Shown one piece after another: positions 1 to 9,920 of a stretch of DNA of 47,107 nucleotides; the first letter of the stretch is position 1, and every line of letters begins with the position of its first letter. The DNA lies in NCBI GenBank assembly GCA_037447655.1, contig JBBHKE010000630.1:1-47107 (forward strand), read 5' to 3'. The notes beneath the pieces were generated by a model that saw only the letters and a list, made by a program, of their open reading frames with translations, ran no database searches and was not told the DNA's origin. The position numbers were made by a program, and so were the translations under genes. Origin of the DNA: Zygnema cylindricum (taxonomy: Eukaryota > Streptophyta > Zygnematophyceae > Zygnematales > Zygnemataceae).

Positions 1-299
1 TGTACCTCGTCAATGTACCTCAGAGATCTCCTTCACTCTGCTGACTTTCAGGAAAAAACCGTATTTCTTTCCGGCAAAGATTTTACAGTCACTTTGTCCG
101 AAGTCACGAGACTTTGAAAACCTGTGGAATTTTATATTTTTATTTTTTTTTAGCTTCGATATATTGACGATACGATATATCGGCGATATATCACGATGAT
201 TTGAAATTCGATATATCGAAGCGATATATCGATTATCGGGTACCTGAAACTCGATATATATATCGAATATCGGCAAACGGTCCTCGATACCCAACACTA
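1..299. mobile_element. right end of a hAT-like DNA element (truncated by window)
   Basis: The stretch is packed with CGATATATCG-like subterminal motifs and ends at CCCAACACTA. The reverse complement of that end, TAGTGTTGGGTATCGAGG, closely resembles the terminal repeat of the complete element at 27679-28564 (TAGTGTTGTGTATCGGTAA). The left end lies outside the window, so the target duplication cannot be checked. The family assignment rests on that similarity and on the TAGTG-type hAT terminus. No coding capacity is seen. Confidence 0.6.
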
Positions 300-300
300 G

Positions 301-1393
301 TTATAACCATAGATGTTTCATTCGTTAAAATTTTGAAAATTTTACAATTATGCATTTATTTTAGGGTTTTTTGAACTTTTGGTAAATTTCGTAAAGGTTT
401 CGTGAACGGACAAATGGTACGGAATGTATTTGTACGTGCGTACAAAACGTACAGGAATAATTTGTACGGACAAATGGTGTGTACGGAATTCTAAAAAAAA
501 ATACGCGTTACACCGCGAATCGTAATTAGAGTAAATAACGCTAATTCGGTCACCCTAAATCTCGACTCTATCACGTCAAATAGAGTAAATCATTATAAAA
601 TTTTCATTATACTATTTAAGGAAAGGTTAAATTAGTGTAAAAAAATATAATATAGGTTCGTTTTAATTAGTGTGGAGTACGGACGACATCCGACCGTGCA
701 AAATAGTACTTTTATAAGTAAAAAGGTACAAAAAATGATTTAATAGAATTGCGCTCGCACGTGAAATCGCACTAAACAAAAATATCAATCACAACGAAAA
801 AAAGGTCGTTCTCATAACTCTCGTCCGTCTACAGCATCGTCGTCAGTGTGAACATTAATTGACATTCAGCGCGACAAATAGTACTACCGTCATAATGACG
901 TCAAAACTATACGGACTGACAAAATTTGTAAATCTACGTAATTTAGTGTTCATAATTACAGCGTGGATAGTTATTGCTGACATAACCCAACATTGAGTAA
1001 ACTTCCTATGTGAAAAAGAACTATCACACAAATTAGCATTCATAACTCTAATTGATTTTTTTTTGTTTTTTTACTCTAATTTTTTCTTTACTCTAATTAC
1101 GATTCGCAGTGTAATTTGAATTGGATTTCGACTTCTCGACCTTTCGTCTTTACTTGATAAACTTTGGAGCATAGAGGTATCGATTAATATTTAATACTTT
1201 GATCGTTTAAGATGTCGTAGTGTATTTTATTTTGATTAGATTTTTTAGAGTTTTTTATATTTTTATTATATAATAAGTCAAAGTCGGTCAACGCAGTTTA
1301 AAAAATGTGAAATTTTGAACAATGGGCATATGCATTCGTTTTCAAAGTTTTTTATCGTGCGCATAGCACGATTTAAACATCTATGGTTATCAC
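301..1393. mobile_element. TIR element, non-coding, with a nested MITE
   Basis: The left end ATAACCATAGATGTTT (303-318) is repeated in inverted orientation at the right end (to about 1390), with loose similarity continuing a few bases inward. I found no convincing target duplication, and the left end directly abuts the hAT-like end at 299, so boundaries are approximate by a few bases. The interior is AT-rich with several GTAC-containing short repeats and no plausible protein. The superfamily is undetermined. Confidence 0.5.
511..1111. mobile_element. TA-flanked MITE, copy A (601 bp)
   Basis: The ends are inverted repeats: CACCGCGAATCGTAATTAG at the left and the complement of CACTGCGAATCGTAATTAG at the right. 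Both sides are flanked by TA (509-510 and 1112-1113), as expected for Tc1/mariner-type insertion. It is related to the copies at 29503-29991, 29994-30481 and 31777-31993, whose ends read CACCGYSAATCGCTATTAG. No transposase frame is present, so it would have to be mobilised in trans. It sits inside the 301-1393 element. Confidence 0.75.
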
Positions 1394-2813
1394 TTTACCC
1401 CGAAATCATACGACTAAAAAACACGAAAAGCGATGCTGTTCAAATCATGCGATTTTTTCACTTTCTCTGATTTCTACCTATAATTCTTGAATTTTGAAAA
1501 AAATACAAAAAAACGTGGAGTACTTTTTGTCCGGTAAACTGAACGAAAAGTTGATGGGAATGTACGTTTTTTTACAGGAAATGTACAGGTTTTTACGGTA
1601 AATGTACGGACTTTAACAAAATGATACTTTCCACTTATCAGTAATTTATGTCCGGTAAACTGAACAATGATTTCACGGCAAATGTAAGGATATTTACGAA
1701 AAAAGACGTTGCAGTATTACACTATTTGCACGCGGTAAGCTTGAAATGAACTTATTCTTCAATTTGTTTTCAAAGAAGCCGCCATGAAAACGAATCTTCA
1801 TTGAAAGCAACCATTACTGACGCCACGGAATAAATCATTGACATGTTATGAAGTGTCATGCCAAATGTCATATGGTCATACTTTGTTTTTTTGTAGTCGT
1901 ATGCTATTTGAGAGACATAGAGAGAATGCCATGGTTGCGTGTCAGATAGTCACATATAGACTCTCATAAAAATATTGCGTTCACCAGGATTTACAACTGA
2001 CACTTCATGGTTTCGTAGCGGCCTATCCGACTTTTGTCCGCAACCTTTTGATGTGAGGTTCCAATACACATATGAAGTGTGATAACTATTTAGATACAAA
2101 CCATTGTTTAGCGCTCATTTGACGAGAAACTCACAAACTGCGGTACACGTAAAATTCATTTTTTTTTTACATGTACCGAATAGTACGGAAACAAATTCAT
2201 TAACGATTTTAACATTTTTTTTAAGTCGTTCAGTGCGTTACTTACGTATAATTCGGGCGTTTGCATTGTGCGTAAAATGCAGTTTCAACAACTATGACGA
2301 AAATCCCTCGTCAGGTAAAGTGTACATAGAAAGGTCATGTTGATGCGTAAGGACAATAGAAACCATAAACCATAAGAATAAAGACGAAACCAAAAAGATA
2401 TGAAAGAGGAGGGATAAAGGATATCGAGCCTGTCTCCCGTTAATCTTGATGAAGATAGAGGTTTAAAATATTATAATTTAACCCCTACATCATTGTGTTC
2501 TTCCTATCTTTTACAAGATGTTGGCTCTTTAAATTACCCTGGATACTACGAGCTTCTAAATAGAACACACCATTTCTACATACACAGACTAGTTAGAGAG
2601 GATAAGATAAAATTGAAAACTTAACTCGTGTGTTATATTTTTAACATGTGACATCATGTGCGACACAGGTTTGAAAATAGCTTTGTCCTTCATGACTAAA
2701 AAAGATGCATCGTCTTTAAATCAAACTAGAACAACACTTTTAGAAAATATAAGCATCCCCACAAATCTTGTCTAATTGGTGCAACATCTCAAAATAGGTT
2801 CAGCATGACTCAT
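1394..2813. other. non-coding, AT-rich interval
   Basis: No gene that I can support. The only structure noticed is a direct repeat of GTCCGGTAAACTGAAC at 1529-1544 and 1650-1665, 121 bp apart, in a context of short ACGGTAAATGTACGG-like motifs. The longest reading frame (2104-2343) has low-complexity composition and no recognisable domain. Confidence 0.5.
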
Positions 2814-3862
2814 TGCAACTCTGAGACCTCCATAGGAACTCAGAGTAAGCAGCTAACACGAAGCCTCTAGGATAACCATGACCCTTTTGTCTTTCAGCAC
2901 GAATAACCGCCACCCTGGCAAACAAAAACTATGACCATCTCCACTTCTGTGAAGGCAGGACTCCCCTGAGTCTATAGCAAAAAGAATCTCTGAATTTGCT
3001 CCCCTGAGTAGTAAGTTATGGAGGGTCAAAGTTGACCTTTTGTACAGAAGCTCTTTGGGAGAGAGGGTCCTATCTACCAATTTTTTCTAAGTCCTATCTC
3101 TCTCTAAAACTCTATCTACTGACGTATGGCACCAATCATATTACTGTACCGTACAGAAAGGTAGAACTGCCGGTGTACTTTATGTACGAACATTGTACGA
3201 CATGACAAAAATGTCGACACGTGTCTTTTCTGGATTCGTTTCCGTAATCCTTGGAGATGCCGAAATCCAATGTCGTGGTGCCACGTGTCATCCGATGTGG
3301 CGGCGACCATAAACCGCCGAAATCTTCTTCCGCGATCTCAACATGCTTTCGAGCCGTCCGATTGAATGCCGATTTCAATCGTATGCGTCACAAATAGTTG
3401 CGATGTATTTGTTTCGCTATCGAAACAAATGCGCCGTACTTATTTATTATTCGTACTCGTAATCCGTACTTTTATAACTGACTCTATATATCCCGTATAT
3501 AGTTGTTGTTAAATGAATTAGCCTACATGTTAACGTTTATATATGTAATACACTCTATATCATTTACCACTAATCATAGACTAAATGGATGAGGTTACCG
3601 GCTACCGGCGACATTTCCTATCCGTATGTACCAGGATCAAATCCTCTGGGCGACAACTTTCTTTTAGAAAATTAACTACTTTACTACCTCGTAAATCTCT
3701 GGATAGCATAGGCAACCATGACACTAGCTTCCTCTCCAACTTCTCAGTGACTGCAACAAGTGTGAGAGTTAGAGAGAGAAGTTAGAGTCAGACTGCCTCG
3801 ACTTCTTTTTATGCACTTTATTTTAGACCTAGAAAATACTAAAAGAACCATCAATTTCTACA
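2814..3862 (-). mobile_element. solo LTR of the copia family, minus strand
   Basis: The whole 1.05-kb segment is the reverse complement of the copia LTR found at 6848-7897, from TGCAACTCTGAGACC (the LTR 3' end) to ATTTCTACA (the LTR 5' end). It is flanked by CTCAT (2809-2813) and CTCAC (3863-3867), a 5-bp target duplication with one change. No internal copia sequence is attached, so this is a solo LTR, usually produced by LTR-LTR recombination. The conserved GGTCAAAGTTGACC palindrome lies at 3024-3037. Confidence 0.85.
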
Positions 3863-3867
3863 CTCAC

Positions 3868-4735
3868 TAGTAAGATTAACCAATGTTGGTGGGATCTCCA
3901 CTTGAGGCGCACAATTTGTTGAGACATATCACCCTCCTATTTACTTGTACCTATCTTAATACCAAGAGGACAATTACAAAGAGTGTAAATTCCATTATAT
4001 ATAAAAAAGCACAAAAAAGTGTGGATGACAATGGTGTCAATGGAGGGTAATACATACAAATTTCTTTATATACTTAATCATTTTCACTTCTTTACGACAT
4101 GTAAAGCTCATAAACATTTTATTATTGTACCCCAATATTTACCTTAAAGGGCTAACAAACGTGTGGTTATAAATGTTTTTTTTTTCACATCCACCAAACA
4201 AGTATAGTTTGCGGAAGGGATAATAAACAATTTTGACATGTTGTGGCTTAGGTTAGGCCTTTGTCATCGATACATGTTTCCACAAATTAGGAGTTGTTGA
4301 ACTACAAGATCCAATTTAGTAATTTTATCCCGATATACATTGTATACGACTAATTTAATCAGCGTACATTAATTACACTTATCTCCAAGTAAACAGATAT
4401 TAGCAAAGTATTATAACTTTATGCAATAAGATTTTATTCATTTATTATAACAAGCCGCACAATATTCGTATTGACACTATCGAAAGTAAGATAATGTTTT
4501 AAAGAAAGACGATTTTCAAAAGAATGTTACCTTGCGTTGGATTGATATTAGTAACAAACAACGCTTATTGTTCTCGCTCACAAAATGAGGTAAAATAAAC
4601 TCCTAACCATGTTTAAAACATACATATGAGTTACAATATAATAAATTGACACATTGTGCTCCTTTAAAGAGAATTCGTGTTGATGTCCTTTCCAACTTTG
4701 TATAGAAATCAAATGCCTGATGAATGATATTGCTC
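3868..4735. other. non-coding, AT-rich interval
   Basis: I see nothing beyond ordinary AT-rich intergenic sequence here: no supported gene and no terminal repeats that I could pair. Confidence 0.4.
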
Positions 4736-4862
4736 AATTCCCATATTGATGTTGTTGCTTATAAAGCTGGTTTTTGATAATTCCCATATTGATGTTGTTG
4801 CTTATAAAGCTGGTTTTTGATAATTCCCATATTGATGTTGTTGCTTATAAAGCTGGTTTTTG
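4736..4862. repeat. 43-bp tandem repeat, three units
   Basis: Three adjacent, almost identical 43-bp units begin AATTCCCATATTGATGTTGT and end in GGTTTTTGAT; the third unit drifts only in its last bases. The array lies 35 bp left of the gypsy target site. The near identity suggests a recent local duplication. Confidence 0.9.
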
Positions 4863-4897
4863 GTTCTGTACTTGCATGGGTTGGCTTTTATGACGGC

Positions 4898-4902
4898 TTG
4901 TG
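4898..4902. repeat. target site duplication of the outer gypsy element (left)
   Basis: TTGTG directly precedes the LTR start TGTAACAG. The same five bases follow the 3' LTR at 25699-25703. This pair defines the outer boundaries of the 20.8-kb nested complex. Confidence 0.85.
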
Positions 4903-5465
4903 TGTAACAGTAATAGTGGATAGAATTTATTTGTAAATGGGAATTTAAGTGTTACAAATATAGAGTTTTGAATTTGATAGACGTCCGCGAAAGAATCGCA
5001 TGATTTGGGGTTGTATTTTAAAAGATATAGTGATTGGTGTATTTAGGCGACAGCGCAAGGTCAAAATAACGAATGGGTGTTCATTGTTACAAGTTAAGGG
5101 TAAAACTAGCAGCGGAATTTAAGGCCTACGTTTATAAAGTACCAAACAAAATTAATATTTCGTTTGGTACGCACGATGGTTCGTTTCATACAATATTTAG
5201 TACGAAACGTCACTTTCACTTTATGGAATTTCGTAGGAAGTTTCGCGTGCGAAATCTGCAACGCAAATTTGTGCGAAGTCAAGTTTCGTTTGGCGCGCAC
5301 TTTTGCACGTAAATGTTACTTAAAGGTAACGTTTAATTGGTTAGATATGCTATGTAGTTAGTTAGATTTTGCACGTTTTTGCATTGGTCAGTCTGAGTCC
5401 TTAATGAATAATGATTGGCCCAAGTAAAACATGTTCAACGGAGCGTTGACTCTGGCCTAGCGAGC

Positions 5466-6512
5466 TGTAGAAATTAAGGGTATTTTTAAGGATTTTCTAG
5501 GTCTGAATAGAAATAAGAAAGAAGTCGAGGCAGTCTACCTCTAACTTCTCTCTCCAACTTCTCAAACTTGTCGCAGTCACTGAGAAATTGGAGAAGGAGC
5601 TAGAGCCATGGCTACCTAGGCTATCCAGAGGTTTAAGGGAAAATATATTTTAGTTAGGGGTTTAATTTACTAAAAGATATGTGCCGGCGACATGATTTGA
5701 TCCTGGTACCTGCCGGCCGGCAGAAAGCCAGTAGTCGGTAGCCTTAGCCGTTAAGTCTAGGAAAACTATATGGTTTGATAATTAGTTAAACATTTATACG
5801 TATGATAGTTCATTTAACTGTAACTGTTTACGGGAGACATATATCCAGTAAATGTAAAAGTACGGATTCCAATACGGATACGAAACCAATACCGCGCATT
5901 TATTTCTTTAGTGAAACGAATACCGCGCATGTATTTATTACGGCTACGATTAAATGTGAATTTAATCAAACGGCCGGAATTAACGCTGAGATCGCGGAAG
6001 AGGATTTCGGCGGTTTGTGGTCATCGCCACATCGGATGACACGTGGCGGAATGACATTGGATCGCGGCATCTCCGAGGATTAAGGGAGCGAATCCGGATA
6101 TACCACGTGTCGACATTTAGGCCATGTCGTACAATGGCCGTACATAAAGTACATCGGCAGCTGTACTTTTGTGTACGAAACTGAAATCTGATTGGTTCCG
6201 TACATCAGTAGATGGAGTCTGTGAGTGAGATAGGACTTAGAAAAATTAGAAGATAGGACCCTCTCTCCCAGAGAGCTTCTGTATAAAAGGTCAACTTTGA
6301 CCCTCCATAACTTACTACTCAGGGGAGCAAATTCAGAGATTCTTTTTGCTATCGACTCAGGGGAGTCTTGTCTTCACAGGGGTGAAGTTGGTCATAGTTT
6401 TTGTCTGCCAGGGTGGCAGTTATTTTTGCTGAAACACAAAGGGGTCAGGGTTATCCTAGAGGCTTCTTGGAAGCTGTCCACTCTGAGGACTTATGATGGT
6501 CTCAGAGTTTCA
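5466..6512 (+). mobile_element. solo copia LTR inside the gypsy 5' LTR
   Basis: A 1047-bp copy of the copia LTR, from TGTAGAAATTAAGG to CTCAGAGTTTCA, flanked on both sides by CGAGC (5461-5465 and 6513-6517). The gypsy 3' LTR preserves the empty site: there the flanks join around a single CGAGC near 25340. No internal copia sequence remains. Confidence 0.92.
6282..6302 (+). promoter_or_regulatory. LTR TATA box and paired W-box-like palindrome
   Basis: TATAAAA (6282-6288) is followed immediately by GGTCAACTTTGACC (6289-6302), an inverted pair of TTGACC cores, the binding core known for WRKY factors. The palindrome is also present in the other copia LTRs (7674-7687, 13075-13088 and, on the minus strand, 3024-3037 and 21714-21727), and as GGTCATATTTGACC in the diverged copy (14594-14607). 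Upstream in this LTR are G-box-like ACACGTGGC and CCACGTGTC motifs. The regulatory role is inferred from motifs only. Confidence 0.5.
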
Positions 6513-6847
6513 CGAGCCCAGGGCGATGATGGATAAATAGTGAAGTCTAAGAGAAGAGTAGACATCTTTTCCTTTGGAAAAGTTTGTGGAATTTTTGACT
6601 GATCTTAGTCCTAAGCGATTAAAACCAAATTGGAGCAATGACATTTTTGCACTGAACTCTCTTACAAACTAAGTAGTGTTTTAGTAGTTAACAGATAGAA
6701 TTATTAAAAGTGGAGAGTAGTGGAAAATACTTAAAAAGAAAAGGGTTGAGCCACAAAGGCAAAAGATCAAGCTAATGTTTTGTGGACAAAAGCTTCTTCA
6801 AATTTAAAGTGTATCCTTATGTGAGTGCTTTCCAATGTGGATGTATA

Positions 6848-7897
6848 TGTAGAAACTAATGGTTTTATTAGTATTTTCTAGGTCTGAAAAGAAATATAGA
6901 AGTCGAGGCAGTCTATCTCTAACTTCTCTCTCCAACTCTCAAACTTGTCGCAGTCACTAAGAAATTGGAGAGGAAGCTAGAGCCATGGCTACCTTGGCTA
7001 TCCTGAGGTTTACGGGAATTTTATATTAGGGTTTATTTATTTAATTAAAAGGTATGTGCCGGCGGCAGGATTTGATCCTTGTACCTACCGGCCGGCAGAC
7101 AGGAATTAGCCGGTAGCCTTAGCCGTTAAGTCTAGAGGTAGTGTTACATAGCATATAGTTTGATAGTTATTTAAATATGTATACGTGCGATAAACCATTT
7201 AACTGAAATGAATTACGGGATACATAGATCCAGTAATATATAAATGTACGACTTACGGTACGGACACAAATCAGTACCGCGCATTTGTTTCGTAAATGAA
7301 ACAAATACCGCGCATGTATTTATTACGGCTACGATTAAAGCCGAATTTAATCGGACAGCCAGGATTAGCGCCGAGATCGCGGAGGAAGATTTCGGCGGTT
7401 TGTGGCCATCGCCACATCGGATGACGCGTGGCGAAATTCCGTTGGATTGTGGAATCTCCGGAGATTATGGCACCGAATCCGGATTTGACATGTGTCGACA
7501 TTTTGGCCATGTCATACAATGTCCGTACATAAAGTACACCGGCAGCTGTACTTTTGCGTACGGAACTCAATTATGATTGGTTCCGTACATCAGTAGATAG
7601 AGTCTGTGAGAGAGATAGGACTTAGAAAAATTAGAAGATAAGACCCCCTCTCCCAGAGAGCTTCTGTACAAAAGGTCAACTTTGACCCTCCATAACTTAC
7701 TGGTCAGGGGAGCAAATTCAGAGATTCTTTTTGCTATCGACTCAGGGGAGTCTTGTCTTCACAGGGGTGAAGTTGGTCAGAGTTTTTGTCTGCCAGGGTG
7801 GCAGTTATTTTTGCTTAAACACAAAGGGGTCAGGATTATCCTAGAGGCTTCTTGGAAGCTGTCCACTCTGAGGACTTATGGAGGTCTCAGAGTTTCA
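6848..7897 (+). repeat. copia 5' LTR
   Basis: Begins TGTAGAAACTAATGG and ends CTCAGAGTTTCA. It contains the GGTCAACTTTGACC palindrome (7674-7687), preceded by TACAAAA where the solo LTR at 5466 has TATAAAA. An ATG at 7878, within the last 20 bases of the LTR, is in frame with Gag. Confidence 0.95.
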
Positions 7898-9230
7898 GGT
7901 TATGGGCCCACCCTCTAGGGTACCAATCTTTAATGGAACTGGCTTCATATACTGGGAAAGTATGATGATAGGAGCTCTATGCGAAAAAAGGTTTTGGGGG
8001 ATAGTGAGTGGACGATTGGGGCGTCCATCAAGTCTTGGAATTCCTCCAGGGTTTAAAGGAAGCAGATTCACCAGGAAAGAGGATTCACCTTCAACGGAGG
8101 AAACAAAAGAAGGAGAGGTGGTGGACAAAAGAAAGGAGAAGGAGGCGACCACACCAATAGCAACTGGTTTAGCATTCATGTCACCTATTCCGAGGAACGA
8201 GGAGAATGATACTGAAACCTGGGACTTCAACAATATGGCGGCAAAGCACTTCATCCTACGCCATCTCACTCAAGGACTTGCATGTCCTCATTTGCAGGTA
8301 GAGAGGGCATCCGATCTTTGGATGGCTCTCATAGAGATGTACCGAAGTGGTACGATTCAGCAACAACAGTTGGCTGATCAGAAAGTTAAGGAGTATGTAT
8401 ACAAAGGGGGAAATATGTTGGATTTTTGCAATGAGCTTGCTACACTCTTCATGGAGCTAGAGAGTGCGGGTAAAGTTTTTAGTGAAAAAGAAAAAGTTAA
8501 CTGTTTTCTAATGAAGTTACCTGATGAGTTCGAGAACATAGTCAACCGTGTGCAGGACTTGCCGGACTCAAGGTGGATATGGAACTCAGTGGTAGGGATG
8601 ATTCTCGTTCGAGAGAATACGATAAAGATCCGAAGGGGAGGAAAGAGTGGCCAAGCCTTGGCAACAGTGACCGATTGGAGGAACAAGGATTCCCGGAAAC
8701 CAGTTGGAAACTATGGGGGTAGGGAGCAGAAAAAACATGTTGGCGAGTTCGAACCAAGGGCTCCCAAAGGTTTATGTCATTTTTGTAAGAAACCGGGGCA
8801 CTATATGGCAGAGTGCACCAAGCTAACCGAGCTTCGGTTAAAGGAGGGGGAGACCGGTGGTACCCCGAGAGGAAAGAAAAAGGCCCTTGTCACACAGGTA
8901 CTTGAGGCGGAATCCGAGGACGAGGACGATGAGCTCCTTTTGGATGAGGAGTTGGAGGAGAAAACTGAGGTTGAAATTCCACGAAGGCAGAAATGTGCTT
9001 ACGGTGGATTGAAAGGTGAAGCAGGCTGGATTATAGATTCAGGTGCCTCAATGCACATGTGTAAGGATAGACACCTGTTCACTAAGATAAGAAAGATTCC
9101 CACCGTAGAGATAGAGTACGGGGATGGGAGGATAGTCACCACTACTCTTGTAGGATCGGTAGACCTGAAAGTGTTAGTAAAAGGAAAGACATCCATATTA
9201 ACATTCTCCGATGTATTGTTTATTCCGTAG
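7878..9230 (+). CDS. gag: copia Gag plus protease N-terminus, ending at a premature stop
   Basis: This reading frame encodes the nucleocapsid precursor and the start of the aspartic protease. The conserved copia Gag start is at 7902 (M-G-P-P-S-R-V-P-I-F-N-G), although an in-frame ATG at 7878 inside the LTR could serve if transcription starts upstream. A single CCHC zinc knuckle, CHFCKKPGHYMAEC, lies at 8775-8816. An acidic stretch follows, then the protease active-site triad in IIDSGAS (D-S-G at 9036-9044). The frame stops at 9228-9230 (TAG), directly after VLFIP. The related copy has AAG there (near 21199), so this is a single-base nonsense change. The sequence continues in the same frame beyond it. 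Confidence 0.9.
   Translation: MEVSEFQVMGPPSRVPIFNGTGFIYWESMMIGALCEKRFWGIVSGRLGRPSSLGIPPGFKGSRFTRKEDSPSTEETKEGEVVDKRKEKEATTPIATGLAFMSPIPRNEENDTETWDFNNMAAKHFILRHLTQGLACPHLQVERASDLWMALIEMYRSGTIQQQQLADQKVKEYVYKGGNMLDFCNELATLFMELESAGKVFSEKEKVNCFLMKLPDEFENIVNRVQDLPDSRWIWNSVVGMILVRENTIKIRRGGKSGQALATVTDWRNKDSRKPVGNYGGREQKKHVGEFEPRAPKGLCHFCKKPGHYMAECTKLTELRLKEGETGGTPRGKKKALVTQVLEAESEDEDDELLLDEELEEKTEVEIPRRQKCAYGGLKGEAGWIIDSGASMHMCKDRHLFTKIRKIPTVEIEYGDGRIVTTTLVGSVDLKVLVKGKTSILTFSDVLFIP
7898..7912 (+). promoter_or_regulatory. primer-binding site matching the anticodon arm of initiator tRNA-Met
   Basis: GGTTATGGGCCCACC follows the LTR directly. It is the complement of the anticodon loop and 5' anticodon stem of plant initiator tRNA-Met (GGTGGGCCCATAACC), not of the tRNA 3' end used by most plant LTR elements. 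Drosophila copia is known to prime from a 5' half of initiator tRNA, so a half-tRNA primer is the natural reading. The site overlaps the Gag codons M-G-P-P (from 7902). The same bases occur in the diverged copy at 14800-14814. Confidence 0.75.
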
Positions 9231-9920
9231 CTGAACAAAAACCTTATCTCTACATCAGTATTAGATGATAAGGGTTTTTTCACTAGCACTAGGGAAGGAG
9301 TCTTTACTGCTAGTTTTGAGGAGGATGTCTATTTCATTGCTGAGAAAGGTAGCCATGGGATGTTTAGGCTGATCTTAAGTAATGAAACGAAGAAACTTTA
9401 TTATGCTGGTGTTCATGATATTATGATGTGGCATAAGAGGCTTGGGCATGTGAATCTAGATAAGTTAAGAGAGATGAAAAAGATGGGAGTGGTGGAAGGG
9501 ATTCAGTTCAGTGAGAGTGATGATATAAGTGATTGTAGTGGGTGTGCTCAAGGTAAAGCACACAGATTACCCTTTCCAAAAACAGCCACCTACAAGGGAG
9601 AAAAACTTCTAGATCTAGTACACACAGATATTTGGGGACCGGCTAGAGTGCCCTCACCGGGGGGGAAGAGATTTATGATGACTATAACTGATGATTGGTC
9701 TCGGTATTCCCGAGTATATTTTTTGAAAAACAAGTCAGAAGCTGAGGACTGTTTTAGACAATATAAAGCATGGAGCGAAAAACTCCATGAAACTCCAATC
9801 AAGAGAGTAAGGAGTGACAATGGTGGAGAGTATACTTCTAACCAGTTTGAGGATTTTTTGAGGGAAGATGGGGTTCAACACCAAAAGCAGTTCAAGAAAA
9901 TCCGGAACAGAATGGGGTAG
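9231..9920 (+). pseudogene. copia protease C-terminus and integrase, ends in a frameshift
   Basis: This is the same frame as Gag, resumed after the premature TAG. It carries the GAG-pre-integrase region (WHKRLGHVNLDKL, then a CSGCAQGK zinc-binding segment, i.e. an HHCC domain) and the integrase core with its first two acidic residues: D in LVHTDIWGP and D in VRSDNGGEY. Near 9884 the frame is lost. The expected ENPEQNGVAERLNRTL segment, which holds the catalytic glutamate context, is read one frame over, so the terminal residues before the stop at 9918-9920 are out of frame. The lesion behaves as a net loss of one base. Confidence 0.85.

Noticed and set aside
5073-5312. 79-codon frame, with a counterpart at 24944-25183
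   Set aside because: Both copies lie in the gypsy LTRs in a region of short inverted TTTCGTACG-type repeats. Conservation follows from LTR identity, not coding.
7244-7576. 110-codon frame repeated at 12645-12977
   Set aside because: It is repeated only because both copies lie at the same place in the two copia LTRs; other LTR copies break it. Not a gene.
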